This document shows positions 16,611 through 25,535 of a stretch of DNA of 64,000 nucleotides, in pieces. Origin of the DNA: Polynucleobacter sp. MG-Unter2-18 (GTDB lineage Bacteria; Pseudomonadota; Gammaproteobacteria; Burkholderiales; Burkholderiaceae). The notes below the pieces were generated by a model. It was given only the letters and a program-made list of their open reading frames with translations, was not told the origin of the DNA and searched no databases. The position numbers and the translations under genes were made by a program. Location: positions 382,189 through 446,188 of the forward strand of contig NZ_CP061302.1 in assembly GCF_018687675.1 (NCBI RefSeq), in the 5' to 3' direction. Numbering within the stretch: position 1 is the first letter of the stretch; each line of letters begins with the position of its first letter.

Positions 16611-18314
16611 GAATTCACTTTACGAATCCAGTCACCCAGGTGATCTGACAAAATAGCAGGAACTTGTTCGTCGGTAATGGAAAACGTCTCAGAAAAAGCG
16701 CGCATTGCCATCGCGCGATGACTTAGGTAGTTAATATCGGGAAGACTTAGGTCTTCTGGTACCCGCTGACCATTTGAAACAAACAAAATCGACAAATCAT
16801 GACGAATGACACTATCAATGACTGGCGCTAGGTGGGCTGCTTCATCAATTTTGGTAATGATGACAGAGTCTAATTTATTGTTGTGGCTATTTTGCATTGC
16901 TTGGTTATGCAAATTAATCACTTCTTCTTGGGTGCGTAAATCCGTAGTAGAGCTCATTACCAAAATCCGTTTTGCACGATCCGACCCATTTTGGAGAAGT
17001 TGGCATTGCTCAACCATCAGAGTATCCCGCTGACTCACGCCAGCAGTATCTAATAAAATAATTTTACGATTAGAAAACTCTTTAATTTTGCTTGCTAGAT
17101 CATCACTATCGCGCAGCGCTGTGACAGAAAGACCTAAAATTTTTGCATAAGTCTTGAGTTGTTCTTGGGCCCCAATTCGGTAGGTATCGGTGGTGAGGAG
17201 GGCAACTTGATTACGACCATAGCGCAGAACACAGCGCGCTGCAATCTTGGCAACTGTAGTGGTTTTACCGACACCGGTCGGACCAATAAAGGCAAAGACA
17301 CCGCCGCGATCAAAGAGATCAAACGCCCGAGAAGTTTTGATTAAGCACTTGACTTGTTCACGAGCGTTTTTAATAAGTTGTTGGGTATTGAAATCATCTG
17401 GTAAATTGCGGGCTATTTGAGCGCACAATTTAGGAGAAAAGCCACTATTAAGTAGGTGCTTCACAATCTCCGTTACGTGGGAACTTTCTTGTTGTATGTT
17501 GCCCCATAAGTTGCCAGCCACATGCGATTGCAGCAAATACTTAACCTCGCTAATTTCAGCAAGCAATTGCTCTACTTTTGGATTACTAGCCGCCGAGGTC
17601 GCTGGCAAAGCGCTAATTGCGCTTGCAGTATCGCTACCAATACTTGCCAACATTGAGGGCGCGGCGTTGGTAGCACTGTCAGCGGGGATTTCATTGGCAA
17701 TCGGCGCTGGATTGAGTGCCGCTTTAGCATCTGCTTTTGCTTCTGCAAAGGCAGCCGCATCTTGTTTCTTTTTAGCACTGAGGGCGGCGCTAGCGCTAGC
17801 ACTAAAGAAGGCATCGTTGTTCGATGGATTGATGACATTTGCGTCTCCGCGACGGATACGTTCAGCGCCATTAAAAGAGGCGGGCGTAAAAGTTTCAGAG
17901 CCTGGAGCTCTGACTGATCGCTCAGAGCGATCAGAACGTTCGGTTCTAGCAGGATTAAGGCGCAAAGAGCCTGAAGGTAAGTTAGCGCTAAATGGATTAC
18001 GAGGACTTGGCGGTGCAATGGCACGATCAAAGCTAGAGCCAAAGTTGCTAACTGAGTTACTGCCCAAGTTGCTGCGTCCAATTGGTCTATCTGAAGAGTA
18101 ATTTGGTGAGTAGCCCACTGGTTTTTTTTACACTCTTATTGCTAGCTATTGTGGGGTCTGAAAGTGAAGCAAGATCTTCGGAGCTAATGGCAACAATCTC
18201 CACACCTTGGTCAATATCAGTGGTTGAGATCACCATGGCATCCGGCCCCATTCGCTTGCGAATCAGCTTTAAGGCTTCTGCCGAATTAGAGGCTGTAAAT
18301 TTTTGGGGGCCCAT
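16607..18314 (-). CDS. flhF: Flagellar GTPase FlhF, reading frame split by one extra base in an A8 run
   Basis: The conserved FlhF N-terminus begins at 18314 (KFTASNSAEALKLIRKRMGP then DAMVIST) but runs into a stop near 18087 in its own frame. The rest, including the SRP-type GTPase domain, is in another frame from about 18118 to 16607. The two frames meet at an A8 run (coding strand; 18122-18129). Removing one A joins them into one 568-residue protein. The NG domain is complete: G1 FIGPTGVGKTTTVAKIAARC, G2 TTDTYRIGAQEQLKTYAK, G3 ILLDTAGVSQRD, G4 VIITKIDEA. FlhF places flagella at the pole. The shift may be real, slippage-corrected or a sequencing error. Confidence 0.88.
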
Positions 18315-18347
18315 GACGTTGCTCCAAATAGGGTTTCAATAATTATA

Positions 18348-20438
18348 TTAGGGGTTTTTGCCCGTTTGGGCGCAAAGTACTTTGTAAAACTCGAGATTAG
18401 ATGTGGGCGGTAATTCACTTAAGGCTAAAACAATGGCTTGTGGGCAGACCCGTCTTGCAATCCGAGATAGCGTCATGCGGGTCCGAGTGCCACTGACAAT
18501 GACCGGTGGAAGATTTTGACTCTCTAATTCTTGAACCCCGCTAATCACTTCTTCACCAAACATCCTGGCTAGAGAGGGTTCTATGAGACCATCTGGTGCA
18601 ATAGCCCCTTGACCAATGGATTGCTCAATTAAGCGTTCAAATTCAGGTTGGATGCCTAGCACTTGGAAAGAGCTACCTTCACCCAACGAGTCTTGCACAA
18701 TGGTTCGTCTTAATGCATAGCGAATATGAGATAGAACTTCTAGCGGATCATTCAGTTTGGCGGCATGCTCGCTAGCAACCTCTAAAATCGTGCGCATATC
18801 TTTAATCGGAATACTCTCGTCAAGTAAGAGCTGCAAAAGACGCTGCAACTGGGCAAGACTCACGACTTTAGGGATGACATCCTCTACTAGCTTGGGGTAG
18901 CTCATCTTAAAATGATCAATGAGATCTTGGGTCTCTTGACGTCCTAAGAGTTCAGCGGCATGTTGATGAATTAAATGATCTAAATGGGTGGTGATCACGA
19001 CAGCTGGCTCCACTACGGTATATCCTTTGGCAATTGCCTCGTCGCGTAACTTACGATCAATCCAAACAGCAGGCATGCCAAAGGTGGGATCTTTTACCTC
19101 AATTCCTGGTAAGGTTTCACTACCACTTTGCTGAATTGCTAGCAGGCGATCAGGTAAACATTGACCGCGACCTACTTCGGCACCATAAAGCAAAATTCGA
19201 TAGGTTTCAGCATTGAGTTGCAGGTTATCGCGAATATGCACTGAGGGAATTAAAAAGCCGACCTGTGACACAAACTTGCGCCTAATCGCCCGAATCCGCT
19301 TAATTAAATCACTTTCATCGCCTTTATCTACCAGCGGAATGAGTCGATAGGCTAGCTCTAAAGATAGCGGCTCGACAATTGGCACATCTTTCCATTCCAA
19401 TTCTTGATTAACAGCGGCTGGCTGTGAAGCAGCCAGTTCAGCCGCTTTGGCTTGGCGATTGATCTTTTGATGGGCCAAGTAAGCCAAACCCCCAAAGAGC
19501 GCGGCAAAGCCCAGAAAAATAAAGTGCGGCATACCAGGCAGAACTCCTAGGATTCCCAATACTCCGGCCACCACTCCTAGAGCGCTACTGTTGGCTTCAA
19601 ATTGCTTGGAGACTTGACCTGAAAAATCATCTTCGGTAGCAACGCGAGTCACCAAAATACCAGCTGCAGTAGAAATAATGAGTGCAGGGATTTGCGCAAC
19701 CAAGCCATCACCAATGGTTAGGGCGGCAAAAGTGGCTAAGGCTTTGCCAAAGTCCATATTGTGTTGTAACACCCCAATCAATAGGCCGCCAATGAGGTTA
19801 ATAACCAAAATCATGATGCCCGCCATGGCATCGCCTCGTACAAACTTAGAAGCACCATCCATGGAGCCAAAAAAGTCTGCTTCTTGGGCCACATCAGCGC
19901 GCCGTGATTTAGCCTCTTCTTGTTGAATCAGGCCGGCATTCAAATCCGCATCAATTGCCATTTGTTTGCCGGGCATGGAATCTAAGGCAAAACGGGCAGA
20001 AACTTCGGCTACTCGTCCTGAGCCCTTGGTGATAACTACAAAGTTAATAATGGTGATCACGATAAAGATCACAATACCAACGGCAAAATTACCCCCAATT
20101 AAGAATACGCCAAAAGCTTCGATCACTTTTCCGGCAGCATCAGTGCCTTTGTAGCCCTCCATCAGCACAATTCTGGTAGAGGCTACATTGAGGGACAGGC
20201 GCAGTAAGGTGGTTAGAAGGAGTACCGTTGGAAAGGCAACAAAGTCTTTAAAGCTCTTAATATTGATCGCCGTAAAGAGGACGATGATCGACAGGGCAAT
20301 GTTAAAAGTAAAAAGTACGTCTAAGAGAATTGCTGGCAAAGGCACCAGCATCATAATTAAGACAAGTAATACCAAGACAGGTATGGCGCCTTGCGCGGAT
20401 GGCTGTAGCCTAGTGATGTCAAAACCTAAGATCTTCAT
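18348..20438 (-). CDS. flhA: Flagellar export gate protein FlhA
   Basis: 696 residues, the usual FlhA length. Eight hydrophobic helices occupy the N-terminal 330 residues, including the FHIPEP-family stretch VVITKGSGRVAEVSARFALD followed by MPGKQMAIDADLNAGLI. A large cytoplasmic domain follows that binds chaperone-substrate complexes and ends SNLEFYKVLCAQTG. FlhA forms the nonameric export ring of the flagellar type III apparatus. It is the first gene of the minus-strand block. Its usual partner flhB is not adjacent but lies about 39 kb away at 59691. Confidence 0.97.
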   Translation of the reverse strand: MKILGFDITRLQPSAQGAIPVLVLLVLIMMLVPLPAILLDVLFTFNIALSIIVLFTAINIKSFKDFVAFPTVLLLTTLLRLSLNVASTRIVLMEGYKGTDAAGKVIEAFGVFLIGGNFAVGIVIFIVITIINFVVITKGSGRVAEVSARFALDSMPGKQMAIDADLNAGLIQQEEAKSRRADVAQEADFFGSMDGASKFVRGDAMAGIMILVINLIGGLLIGVLQHNMDFGKALATFAALTIGDGLVAQIPALIISTAAGILVTRVATEDDFSGQVSKQFEANSSALGVVAGVLGILGVLPGMPHFIFLGFAALFGGLAYLAHQKINRQAKAAELAASQPAAVNQELEWKDVPIVEPLSLELAYRLIPLVDKGDESDLIKRIRAIRRKFVSQVGFLIPSVHIRDNLQLNAETYRILLYGAEVGRGQCLPDRLLAIQQSGSETLPGIEVKDPTFGMPAVWIDRKLRDEAIAKGYTVVEPAVVITTHLDHLIHQHAAELLGRQETQDLIDHFKMSYPKLVEDVIPKVVSLAQLQRLLQLLLDESIPIKDMRTILEVASEHAAKLNDPLEVLSHIRYALRRTIVQDSLGEGSSFQVLGIQPEFERLIEQSIGQGAIAPDGLIEPSLARMFGEEVISGVQELESQNLPPVIVSGTRTRMTLSRIARRVCPQAIVLALSELPPTSNLEFYKVLCAQTGKNP

Positions 20439-20528
20439 ATCTTAATGAGTGCGGGTAAACAAGAGGATGTGAAGAAAGCCTTCAAAAATTGCCTTGAAAG
20501 TAACAAAACCACTACATATGGTAGAAAA

Positions 20529-20541
20529 GGAAATATTTGCC
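20529..20541. promoter_or_regulatory. Candidate operator (GGCAA-N3-TTGCC, one mismatch)
   Basis: GGAAATATTTGCC differs by one base from the palindrome seen upstream of flgB and flrB. It lies about 91 bp upstream of the flhA start, a typical distance for an NtrC-family enhancer. Confidence 0.4.
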
Positions 20542-20602
20542 ACTAAATATACCCCATCTGCTCTAAAAATAGGGGTAAAAAAGTCCCAAAAGTGTGAAAA
20601 AA

Positions 20603-20615
20603 GGCAAAAATTTCC
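20603..20615. promoter_or_regulatory. Candidate operator (GGCAA-N3-TTGCC, one mismatch)
   Basis: GGCAAAAATTTCC differs by one base from the palindrome. Its centre is 74 bp from that of the 20529 site, close to seven helical turns, so both could be on the same DNA face. Confidence 0.35.
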
Positions 20616-20747
20616 TCATAACCTCCTGGTCATGATCTTGGTTAGAGCAAGCTTGCCCCTCAGTCGTAAAAGTGAAAAAAAGACATGAATTGCTTTTCTT
20701 ATTTGTTGAGGCCTGGTCTTACTTGCTTTTAGCTTTGAATTTTTTGC

Positions 20748-20771
20748 CTGCCAAGCACGATTCGAACGTGC
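20748..20771 (-). other. tRNA 3'-end fragment (T arm plus acceptor half)
   Basis: Read on the minus strand this gives a perfect T arm: stem GCACG, loop TTCGAAT, stem CGTGC, followed by a 7-base acceptor-like TTGGCAG. No matching 5' acceptor, D arm or anticodon arm is found in the preceding 50 bases, so it is a remnant, not a tRNA gene. Such 3' fragments are commonly left at integration sites of mobile elements. Confidence 0.5.
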
Positions 20772-20781
20772 GATCTACGCC

Positions 20782-20982
20782 CTATGCCGTGAGATGAATC
20801 GTGCTTGAGCCAGCCTGCAGAGGTGCTGTGGCAGTGATTTCAGCTGTTGTTTTAATCTTTGTTACTGAAACCGGGATATTGGCATTGCTATCAGGGTCAC
20901 TGACAGGGGTTTTGGAGGCAATTAATGATTTGGGGACTAACAGAGGCGGTTGTGGAATTGAGTCATTGATAGCGCTGGACAT
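20782..20982 (-). CDS. Small hypothetical Thr/Ser/Pro-rich protein
   Basis: 66 residues preceded by GAAAGG at a good spacing (AGAAAGGTTCTCC-ATG). The composition is rich in Pro, Ser, Thr and Ala (SIPQPPLLVPKSLIASKTP) with ITATAPLQAGSSTIHLTA near the end. There is no membrane helix and no recognised family. It could be a small secreted or disordered protein or a non-functional frame; the ribosome-binding site is the main support. Its stop lies next to the tRNA-like fragment. Confidence 0.35.
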   Translation of the reverse strand: MSSAINDSIPQPPLLVPKSLIASKTPVSDPDSNANIPVSVTKIKTTAEITATAPLQAGSSTIHLTA

Positions 20983-21222
20983 GGAGAACCTTTCTTAGGA
21001 CCAGTCAAGGAAAACAGTGTTTTCCTTCACGACTACCTCAAGATAGCTTAGGTCAGTATAGGCTTGAATTTTGGGATCTTTCAGTTATTTAAAATGCCAA
21101 GTAACATCATAGACAGGAAATGCTCGTGATTTTGCTCCTAGCGAACTTCTCCTGGGGCTATAAAGGTTGCAGCTATATATCTGTAGGGTCGCTCTCCTTG
21201 CTACAGCTAATGAACGCAATTA
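20983..21222. other. Intergenic spacer, nothing recognised
   Basis: 240 bp between the small gene and the minus-strand Sel1 gene. I see no gene, clear promoter or hairpin with a T tract. Confidence 0.4.
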
Positions 21223-21912
21223 CTACAGCGAGCGATAGAGTTTGCGCATATTTTGAATTTTCCAGAATTGCTGCTCTGCAGCATCATATACTTTGGTGAA
21301 ATCGCCCTTAATCGCCTTTTCAAAAATAATCAGACATCGGTGGGCGTGTTCATGCTTTTGAAGTGTGGCCAGAGTCAAGAAATAGAAGGCTTTGTCATAG
21401 TCTTGGGGGATGGCAGTACCTTTTTCATACAAAGTGCCCAGGTTATAGGCGGCCACTCTGCTACCTGCATTAGCTCCTACGGTGAGCAATTCGACGCCCC
21501 GAGGGATGTCTTTGGGAACCCCTTGGTCTAAGCCTGTTCCAAATACGTAAATATTGCCTAGATTGCAATAGGCATCCAAAACCTCATCTTTGATGGCTTT
21601 TTCATAGTATTGCACCGCTGTTTTCACATTACGGGCGATTTCACCCATACCTAATTCATACATCAGACCCACGTTGAAGTTGGCATAGCCATTACTCTCT
21701 CTGCTGTATGAATTGAGCCATTCAAATAGCTTATTGACCTGTTCAGGGTTTAATTGCCCATCAAAGCACATTCTGGTCAGAGCAAAAGCAGCCTCCTCAT
21801 CAGCCTCATTAACGGCTATATCAAAGAAGACCTCAAAAGCAGCCTCAAAGCGACCGCGTTCTAGGTTAGAAATGCCAGCTTGTAAGCGGGGATTATCAAA
21901 TTCCATACTCAT
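21223..21912 (-). CDS. Sel1/TPR-repeat protein
   Basis: 229 residues, no signal peptide, hence cytoplasmic. It contains TPR-like helices at the N-terminus (GISNLERGRFEAAFEVFFDI) and Sel1 repeats after residue 75 (NVGLMYELGMGEIARNVKTA, CNLGNIYVFGTGLD, YNLGTLYEKGTAIPQDYDKA). Such repeats are protein-interaction scaffolds. It is divergent from fliC across a 403-bp gap. The start may be the first ATG (21912) or a second two codons later. Its role in the flagellum, if any, is unknown. Confidence 0.8.
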   Translation of the reverse strand: MSMEFDNPRLQAGISNLERGRFEAAFEVFFDIAVNEADEEAAFALTRMCFDGQLNPEQVNKLFEWLNSYSRESNGYANFNVGLMYELGMGEIARNVKTAVQYYEKAIKDEVLDAYCNLGNIYVFGTGLDQGVPKDIPRGVELLTVGANAGSRVAAYNLGTLYEKGTAIPQDYDKAFYFLTLATLQKHEHAHRCLIIFEKAIKGDFTKVYDAAEQQFWKIQNMRKLYRSL

Positions 21913-22315
21913 GGGAAACGCTTTCTTAAATGGTCCTAAACATGCTTCTCAACCAATTTTAGGGTCAATTCCAAGGTTAATACAAGAAAGGGGTTCTGAC
22001 TTAAGCAAAACCCAGGATTAAATCGCATCGTAGGGCTAGATTGATTAATTCATAGCATTACTAATCTCCGCCTAAGGCACTACTTTAGACAAAAGCAAAG
22101 CAATTCACGTTGCAAGATGTGAGCAGATACAAACGTGTAATTAAAAATTAGTTTAATAAAAACAATGACTTATATTTTTCAGCAGTAAAGCAAAAAGGTA
22201 GAGTAAAGAATATCTAAACACTTTCCTAGGCATCACCGTAAAAGAATAGGTATGAGGAGCTATTTGATGTTGGTCCTCTCTAACTTGAAATTAACTCTAA
22301 ATAACGGAGAAAAAC
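21913..22315. other. 403-bp divergent region upstream of fliC
   Basis: AT-rich spacer between the minus-strand Sel1 gene and fliC. It contains a candidate sigma-28 promoter at 22215-22243. No -24/-12 promoter, GGCAA-N3-TTGCC site or gene was seen. A weak inverted repeat GGGTT...AACCC lies near 21991-22012. Confidence 0.45.
22215..22243 (+). promoter_or_regulatory. Candidate sigma-28 promoter for fliC
   Basis: TAAACACT at 22215-22222 and CCGTAAAA at 22236-22243 resemble the FliA consensus TAAAGTTT-N11-GCCGATAA, with the spacing one base longer. It lies 73 bp before the fliC ATG. The match is moderate; class III flagellin genes are expected to have such a promoter. Confidence 0.4.
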
Positions 22316-23098
22316 ATGGCAACGGTAATTAACACCAATATGGCTTCTATTTACGCTCAAAATAATTTGAGCGTTGCACAAGGCAAACTGGCTACTTCAG
22401 TACAGCGCCTTTCATCTGGCTTGCGTATTAACAGCGCAAAAGACGACTCTGCTGGCCTGGCAATTAGCATGGGTATGCAGTCCCAGATTTATGGTATCGA
22501 ACAAGCTAACCGCAACTTAAGTGACGTTATTGGTATGGCGCAAGTAACTGAGACAGCGCTAGCAACGATTCAAGATATGTTGTTGCGTATGAAATCATTG
22601 GGTACGCAAGCAGGAAATGAGGCATTAAGCAGCGATCAGGCAGCCCAAATCACTACTGAGGCGACTGCTATCGTGGCACAAATTAGCCTAACTAGATTGG
22701 AAGCTGTCTATAACGGTATTGCATTGGTTCAAGACGGAACCACTTCAACTTATGCCGTCCAGTCTGGTGTTGAAACAGACACGACCATCGATTTCGTTAC
22801 AGCAGATGCAGCTTTACTTTCGACCGCAACCAGCTTTGGAAGCATTGACGCTGATTTACTGTCCATTTCTTCAGAGCGCGCCAAGATGGGTGCCATGATC
22901 TCGCGCGCAACATACTCCGCTCAAAACTTGCAAGCACAAAGTGCTAATTTAACTGCAGCGCGTTCGGCTATTGTGGACACTGATTTTGCATCAGAAACTG
23001 CAGCATTAACCAAGGGTCAAATCATGCAACAAGCAGCCACTGCAATGTTAGCCCAGGCTAATCAGATGCCAAACGTGATCTTGTCTCTGTTGAAGTAA
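22316..23098 (+). CDS. fliC: Flagellin
   Basis: 260 residues, a short flagellin. The N-terminal D0/D1 (SVQRLSSGLRINSAKDDSAG, then LAISMGMQSQI) and C-terminal D1/D0 (RSAIVDTDFASETAALTKGQ, IMQQAATAMLAQANQMP) coiled-coil regions are well conserved. Only about 60 residues lie between them, so the surface D2/D3 domains are nearly absent. The last residues VILSLLK match the usual hydrophobic C-terminus. AACGGAG precedes the ATG, and a strong terminator follows. Exported with FliS help and capped by FliD, both encoded downstream. Confidence 0.97.
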   Translation: MATVINTNMASIYAQNNLSVAQGKLATSVQRLSSGLRINSAKDDSAGLAISMGMQSQIYGIEQANRNLSDVIGMAQVTETALATIQDMLLRMKSLGTQAGNEALSSDQAAQITTEATAIVAQISLTRLEAVYNGIALVQDGTTSTYAVQSGVETDTTIDFVTADAALLSTATSFGSIDADLLSISSERAKMGAMISRATYSAQNLQAQSANLTAARSAIVDTDFASETAALTKGQIMQQAATAMLAQANQMPNVILSLLK

Positions 23099-23113
23099 TT
23101 TACTATGATAGTC

Positions 23114-23139
23114 AGGAGCCAGGGTAAAAGCTGGCTCCT
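23114..23139 (+). terminator. Rho-independent terminator after fliC
   Basis: Perfect 9-bp inverted repeat AGGAGCCAG / CTGGCTCCT with an 8-base loop, followed by ATTAACTTTTT. It lies 16 bp after the fliC stop and before flaG, so it probably limits read-through and allows fliC to be expressed far above flaG. Confidence 0.8.
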
Positions 23140-23162
23140 ATTAACTTTTTAAGGAGTAAAAG

Positions 23163-23561
23163 ATGAGCGAGATAACAGCAAGAAGCATAGCTTCATCTGC
23201 GGCTAGTTCATCCCAGCTAAATTCATCGAACGGTACTACTTCTGGTGCGGTTGGTAAAGCAAACACTGATGCGGCGGTTGTTGCAGCGGCAGCCAGTGCA
23301 GAATTTAAGCCTTCCAACGTTAACCAGGTGACACAGCCATCACGCGAAACGGTAGCTAAAGCAGCTGAGCAAATGCAAAAGTTTGTCAGTACTATGGGAC
23401 GAAATTTGAATTTCTCAATTGATGGAGAGACGGGCCACCACATTGTGAGAGTGACCAATCCCGCAACTGGTGAGTTGGTCAGACAATTGCCATCAGAAGA
23501 GATGCTTAGAATAGCGCATAGCTTGACCCAAATTTCAGCCCTTGTGAATCAAAAAGCATGA
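23163..23561 (+). CDS. flaG: Flagellar protein FlaG
   Basis: 132 residues. The N-terminal half is Ser/Ala-rich and disordered. The conserved FlaG domain occupies the C-terminal half (NLNFSIDGETGHHIVRVTNP, ATGELVRQLPSEEMLRIAHS). AAGGAG stands 8 bp before the ATG. FlaG influences filament length in some bacteria, usually next to fliD as here. Confidence 0.9.
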   Translation: MSEITARSIASSAASSSQLNSSNGTTSGAVGKANTDAAVVAAAASAEFKPSNVNQVTQPSRETVAKAAEQMQKFVSTMGRNLNFSIDGETGHHIVRVTNPATGELVRQLPSEEMLRIAHSLTQISALVNQKA

Positions 23562-23581
23562 CCATAAGATTCTCAAAAATA

Positions 23582-23598
23582 CGGCACGAATCTTGCAA
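23582..23598 (+). promoter_or_regulatory. Sigma-54 (-24/-12) promoter of fliD
   Basis: GGCACG-aatc-TTGCAA: the invariant GG (23583-23584) and GC (23595-23596) are separated by exactly 10 bases. The match to TGGCACG-N4-TTGCA lacks only the first T. The fliD ATG lies about 55 bp downstream. Confidence 0.85.
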
Positions 23599-23653
23599 CA
23601 TCAAGAGAATTAAATCATCAATTTTCTAAGCTGACATTAAAGGCAACATTAAA

Positions 23654-25054
23654 ATGGCTACATCTGGTATCAGCTCCGGCACGGCAGCAATTGACGTAGC
23701 TGGCATGGTCGAAGGTTTAATGGGCATAGAAAACAGGCCTTTAATTACCCTGCAGTCAAAAATTACCAGTCAAAATTTAATGATTAGTGATTTGGGCCAG
23801 CTTAAAAGCAAGGTGGCAGCATTTCAAACAGCACTCCAGGCTGTTGAAAATCCAGACTCTTATTCTTCTGCAGTTGCCAGTAGCTCAAATGAATCGGCAG
23901 TGACGGTTTCTAGTTCAACCGGTGCCTTAATTGGTAACCACCAGATCACTGTTACTCAGCTAGCTAAACCTGCTCAGTACATTTTTGCAGATTCAGATTT
24001 TACGACTAGCGATGCTTTGGTGGGGTTCCTCGATAGCAGCACATTTGATCTAACAGTTGCTGGTCAACTCAATAGCTTATCTGTAGATAGTACAACTACT
24101 ATTGAGGATTTGAGTACCTTTATCAACGGACTAGGATTAAGTGTTGCCGCTAGTATTACTCAGACGACATCTGGACAATATGCTTTAATCATTCAAGGCA
24201 CCCAATCTGGTGAAGACAACGATGTCACTTTTGGTGTGAATGGTTCATTAGACTCGCATCCAATCTCATCAGCTGCAGCACTTGCCAGTCCGTCCGTAAC
24301 GGCCTATGGCAATCAAGCTCAAGATGCGGAGTTTACTTTAGATGGATTAATGGAATTTACAAGAACGACGAATAATGTTGATGATGTACTATCCGGTACA
24401 ACATTTAATTTAGTTAGTACTGGTATAGCTAACATCACTTTGGTAACCGGCCCTGATAACGGGCGGGAAGTTATCCAGGCATTTATCACTGCGTTTAATG
24501 ACCTTACTGCGACGTCCAAAAAACTAACGCAAAAGGGCAACAGCTCTACTGCAGCTGGTTCCTTGGCCGGATCGCCAGGAGCCTTATTTTTTATTAATCA
24601 AATTAAGTCTATGCTTTCCGAGGGCATTACTTATGAAAGTGGTGGCGTTTCTACCGCCTTAGATTTATATGAGCTAGGAATCGACATCAATTCAGACGGT
24701 ACGCTTGAATTTAATGCGGTAAATTATGGAAGTACTGACGGTATTGCAACTATCTTAGCCTCTGGAATTAATATCGGCTCAACGAGTTTTTCTGATACTG
24801 ACAATCTTGATGCTTTTTTGACTTCTCAGATTCAAGCCGGCGGTGACTTAAGTGAATCCATTAGAAACGAGCAAGATACTCTGTACCAAATGAGTGAAAA
24901 AGAGGTGGCATTGCAAATGCGCCTCGATTCTAAGGAAAAAAGCTATATCAGTCAGTACTCTAGCTTAAATGCGCTATTATTTAAGCTGAACAACACTAGT
25001 AGCGCTTTAACTAGCGCATTAGCAGGTTTAGTCGACGGTCAGAATAATAACTAG
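23654..25054 (+). CDS. fliD: Flagellar cap protein FliD
   Basis: 466 residues. Typical FliD ends: N-terminal GTAAIDVAGMVEGLMGIENR and a helical first region (QSKITSQNLMISDLGQLKSK), a Ser/Thr-rich variable middle (D2/D3), and a C-terminal D0/D1 helix (LRMRLDSKEKSYISQYSSLN-like; seen as ALQMRLDSKEKSYISQYSSL). It caps the growing filament and folds incoming flagellin. It is driven by the sigma-54 promoter 55 bp upstream and followed by fliS. Confidence 0.95.
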   Translation: MATSGISSGTAAIDVAGMVEGLMGIENRPLITLQSKITSQNLMISDLGQLKSKVAAFQTALQAVENPDSYSSAVASSSNESAVTVSSSTGALIGNHQITVTQLAKPAQYIFADSDFTTSDALVGFLDSSTFDLTVAGQLNSLSVDSTTTIEDLSTFINGLGLSVAASITQTTSGQYALIIQGTQSGEDNDVTFGVNGSLDSHPISSAAALASPSVTAYGNQAQDAEFTLDGLMEFTRTTNNVDDVLSGTTFNLVSTGIANITLVTGPDNGREVIQAFITAFNDLTATSKKLTQKGNSSTAAGSLAGSPGALFFINQIKSMLSEGITYESGGVSTALDLYELGIDINSDGTLEFNAVNYGSTDGIATILASGINIGSTSFSDTDNLDAFLTSQIQAGGDLSESIRNEQDTLYQMSEKEVALQMRLDSKEKSYISQYSSLNALLFKLNNTSSALTSALAGLVDGQNNN

Positions 25055-25083
25055 TTAACTGATAGATTTCGAAAAGAATAATC

Positions 25084-25461
25084 ATGAATAGAGCAGCCTT
25101 AATATACGCAGATGGAAACAACTTAACCTCGGTTATGGCGGCTGATGCTCGAGAGCTTATTGTGTTGATTCATGAGCGCATATTTGATCATTTAACGACC
25201 GCAAAAAAGGCGCTAGAAAACGATCAGATGCCCGCAGATAGTTTTGCTAAGGCAAGCGACTTGATCATTAAAGGCTTACTTGGCTGTTTAGATTATAAAA
25301 AAGGTAAAGAAATTGCTGAAAATCTGAGCGTGATTTATCTTTGGTCAATACAGGAGCTGCTTTCTGCTCGCGCTGAGCGTTCGGCTGATAAGGTTCAGGA
25401 TGTGATAAACACATTAACTCCACTCTATGAGGCATGGGTAGAGATCTCTGACAGAGTTTAG
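25084..25461 (+). CDS. fliS: Flagellin export chaperone FliS
   Basis: 125 residues, a four-helix bundle typical of FliS. Characteristic elements are the second helix LIVLIHERIFDHLTTAKKAL, IIKGLLGCLDYKKGKEIAEN and the C-terminal IYLWSIQELLSARAERSADK. It binds the flagellin C-terminus in the cytoplasm and delivers it to FlhA. It lies 29 bp after fliD. No fliT gene follows, as it would in many other betaproteobacteria. Confidence 0.93.
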   Translation: MNRAALIYADGNNLTSVMAADARELIVLIHERIFDHLTTAKKALENDQMPADSFAKASDLIIKGLLGCLDYKKGKEIAENLSVIYLWSIQELLSARAERSADKVQDVINTLTPLYEAWVEISDRV

Positions 25462-25473
25462 TAGTCAATCAGC

Positions 25474-25495
25474 GGTGTTTGCAGTAAAAAACACC
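25474..25495. other. Weak hairpin after fliS
   Basis: Seven-bp inverted repeat GGTGTTT / AAACACC with an 8-base loop and no T tract. It could attenuate read-through into the FliK-like gene or stabilise the fliS transcript end. Confidence 0.3.
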
Positions 25496-25535
25496 TCAGC
25501 AAGATTTAGGGAAATTTTTAGGCTGGAGAAGTAAT

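Larger units (their letters stand above)
20439..20781. other. 343-bp region upstream of flhA
   Basis: Contains no convincing gene. It holds two near-matches to the palindrome GGCAA-N3-TTGCC (20529-20541 and 20603-20615), whose centres are 74 bp apart, and a tRNA-like 3' fragment on the minus strand (20748-20771). No clear -24/-12 element for flhA was found between the sites and the gene. Confidence 0.5.

Noticed and set aside
17496..18101. 201-residue Ala/Leu-rich frame on the plus strand
   Set aside because: It lies opposite flhF, whose GTPase motifs are clear; the Ala/Leu bias is the complement of the flhF linker.
18087..18314. Separate 75-residue small protein
   Set aside because: Its sequence is the conserved FlhF N-terminus; it is the displaced 5' part of flhF, not an independent gene.
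20494..20688. 64-residue plus-strand frame upstream of flhA
   Set aside because: No ribosome-binding site, Lys-rich from poly-A DNA, and it overlaps the candidate operator sites.
23582..23660. GGCAA at 23642 as an operator for fliD
   Set aside because: The second half-site TTGCC is absent.
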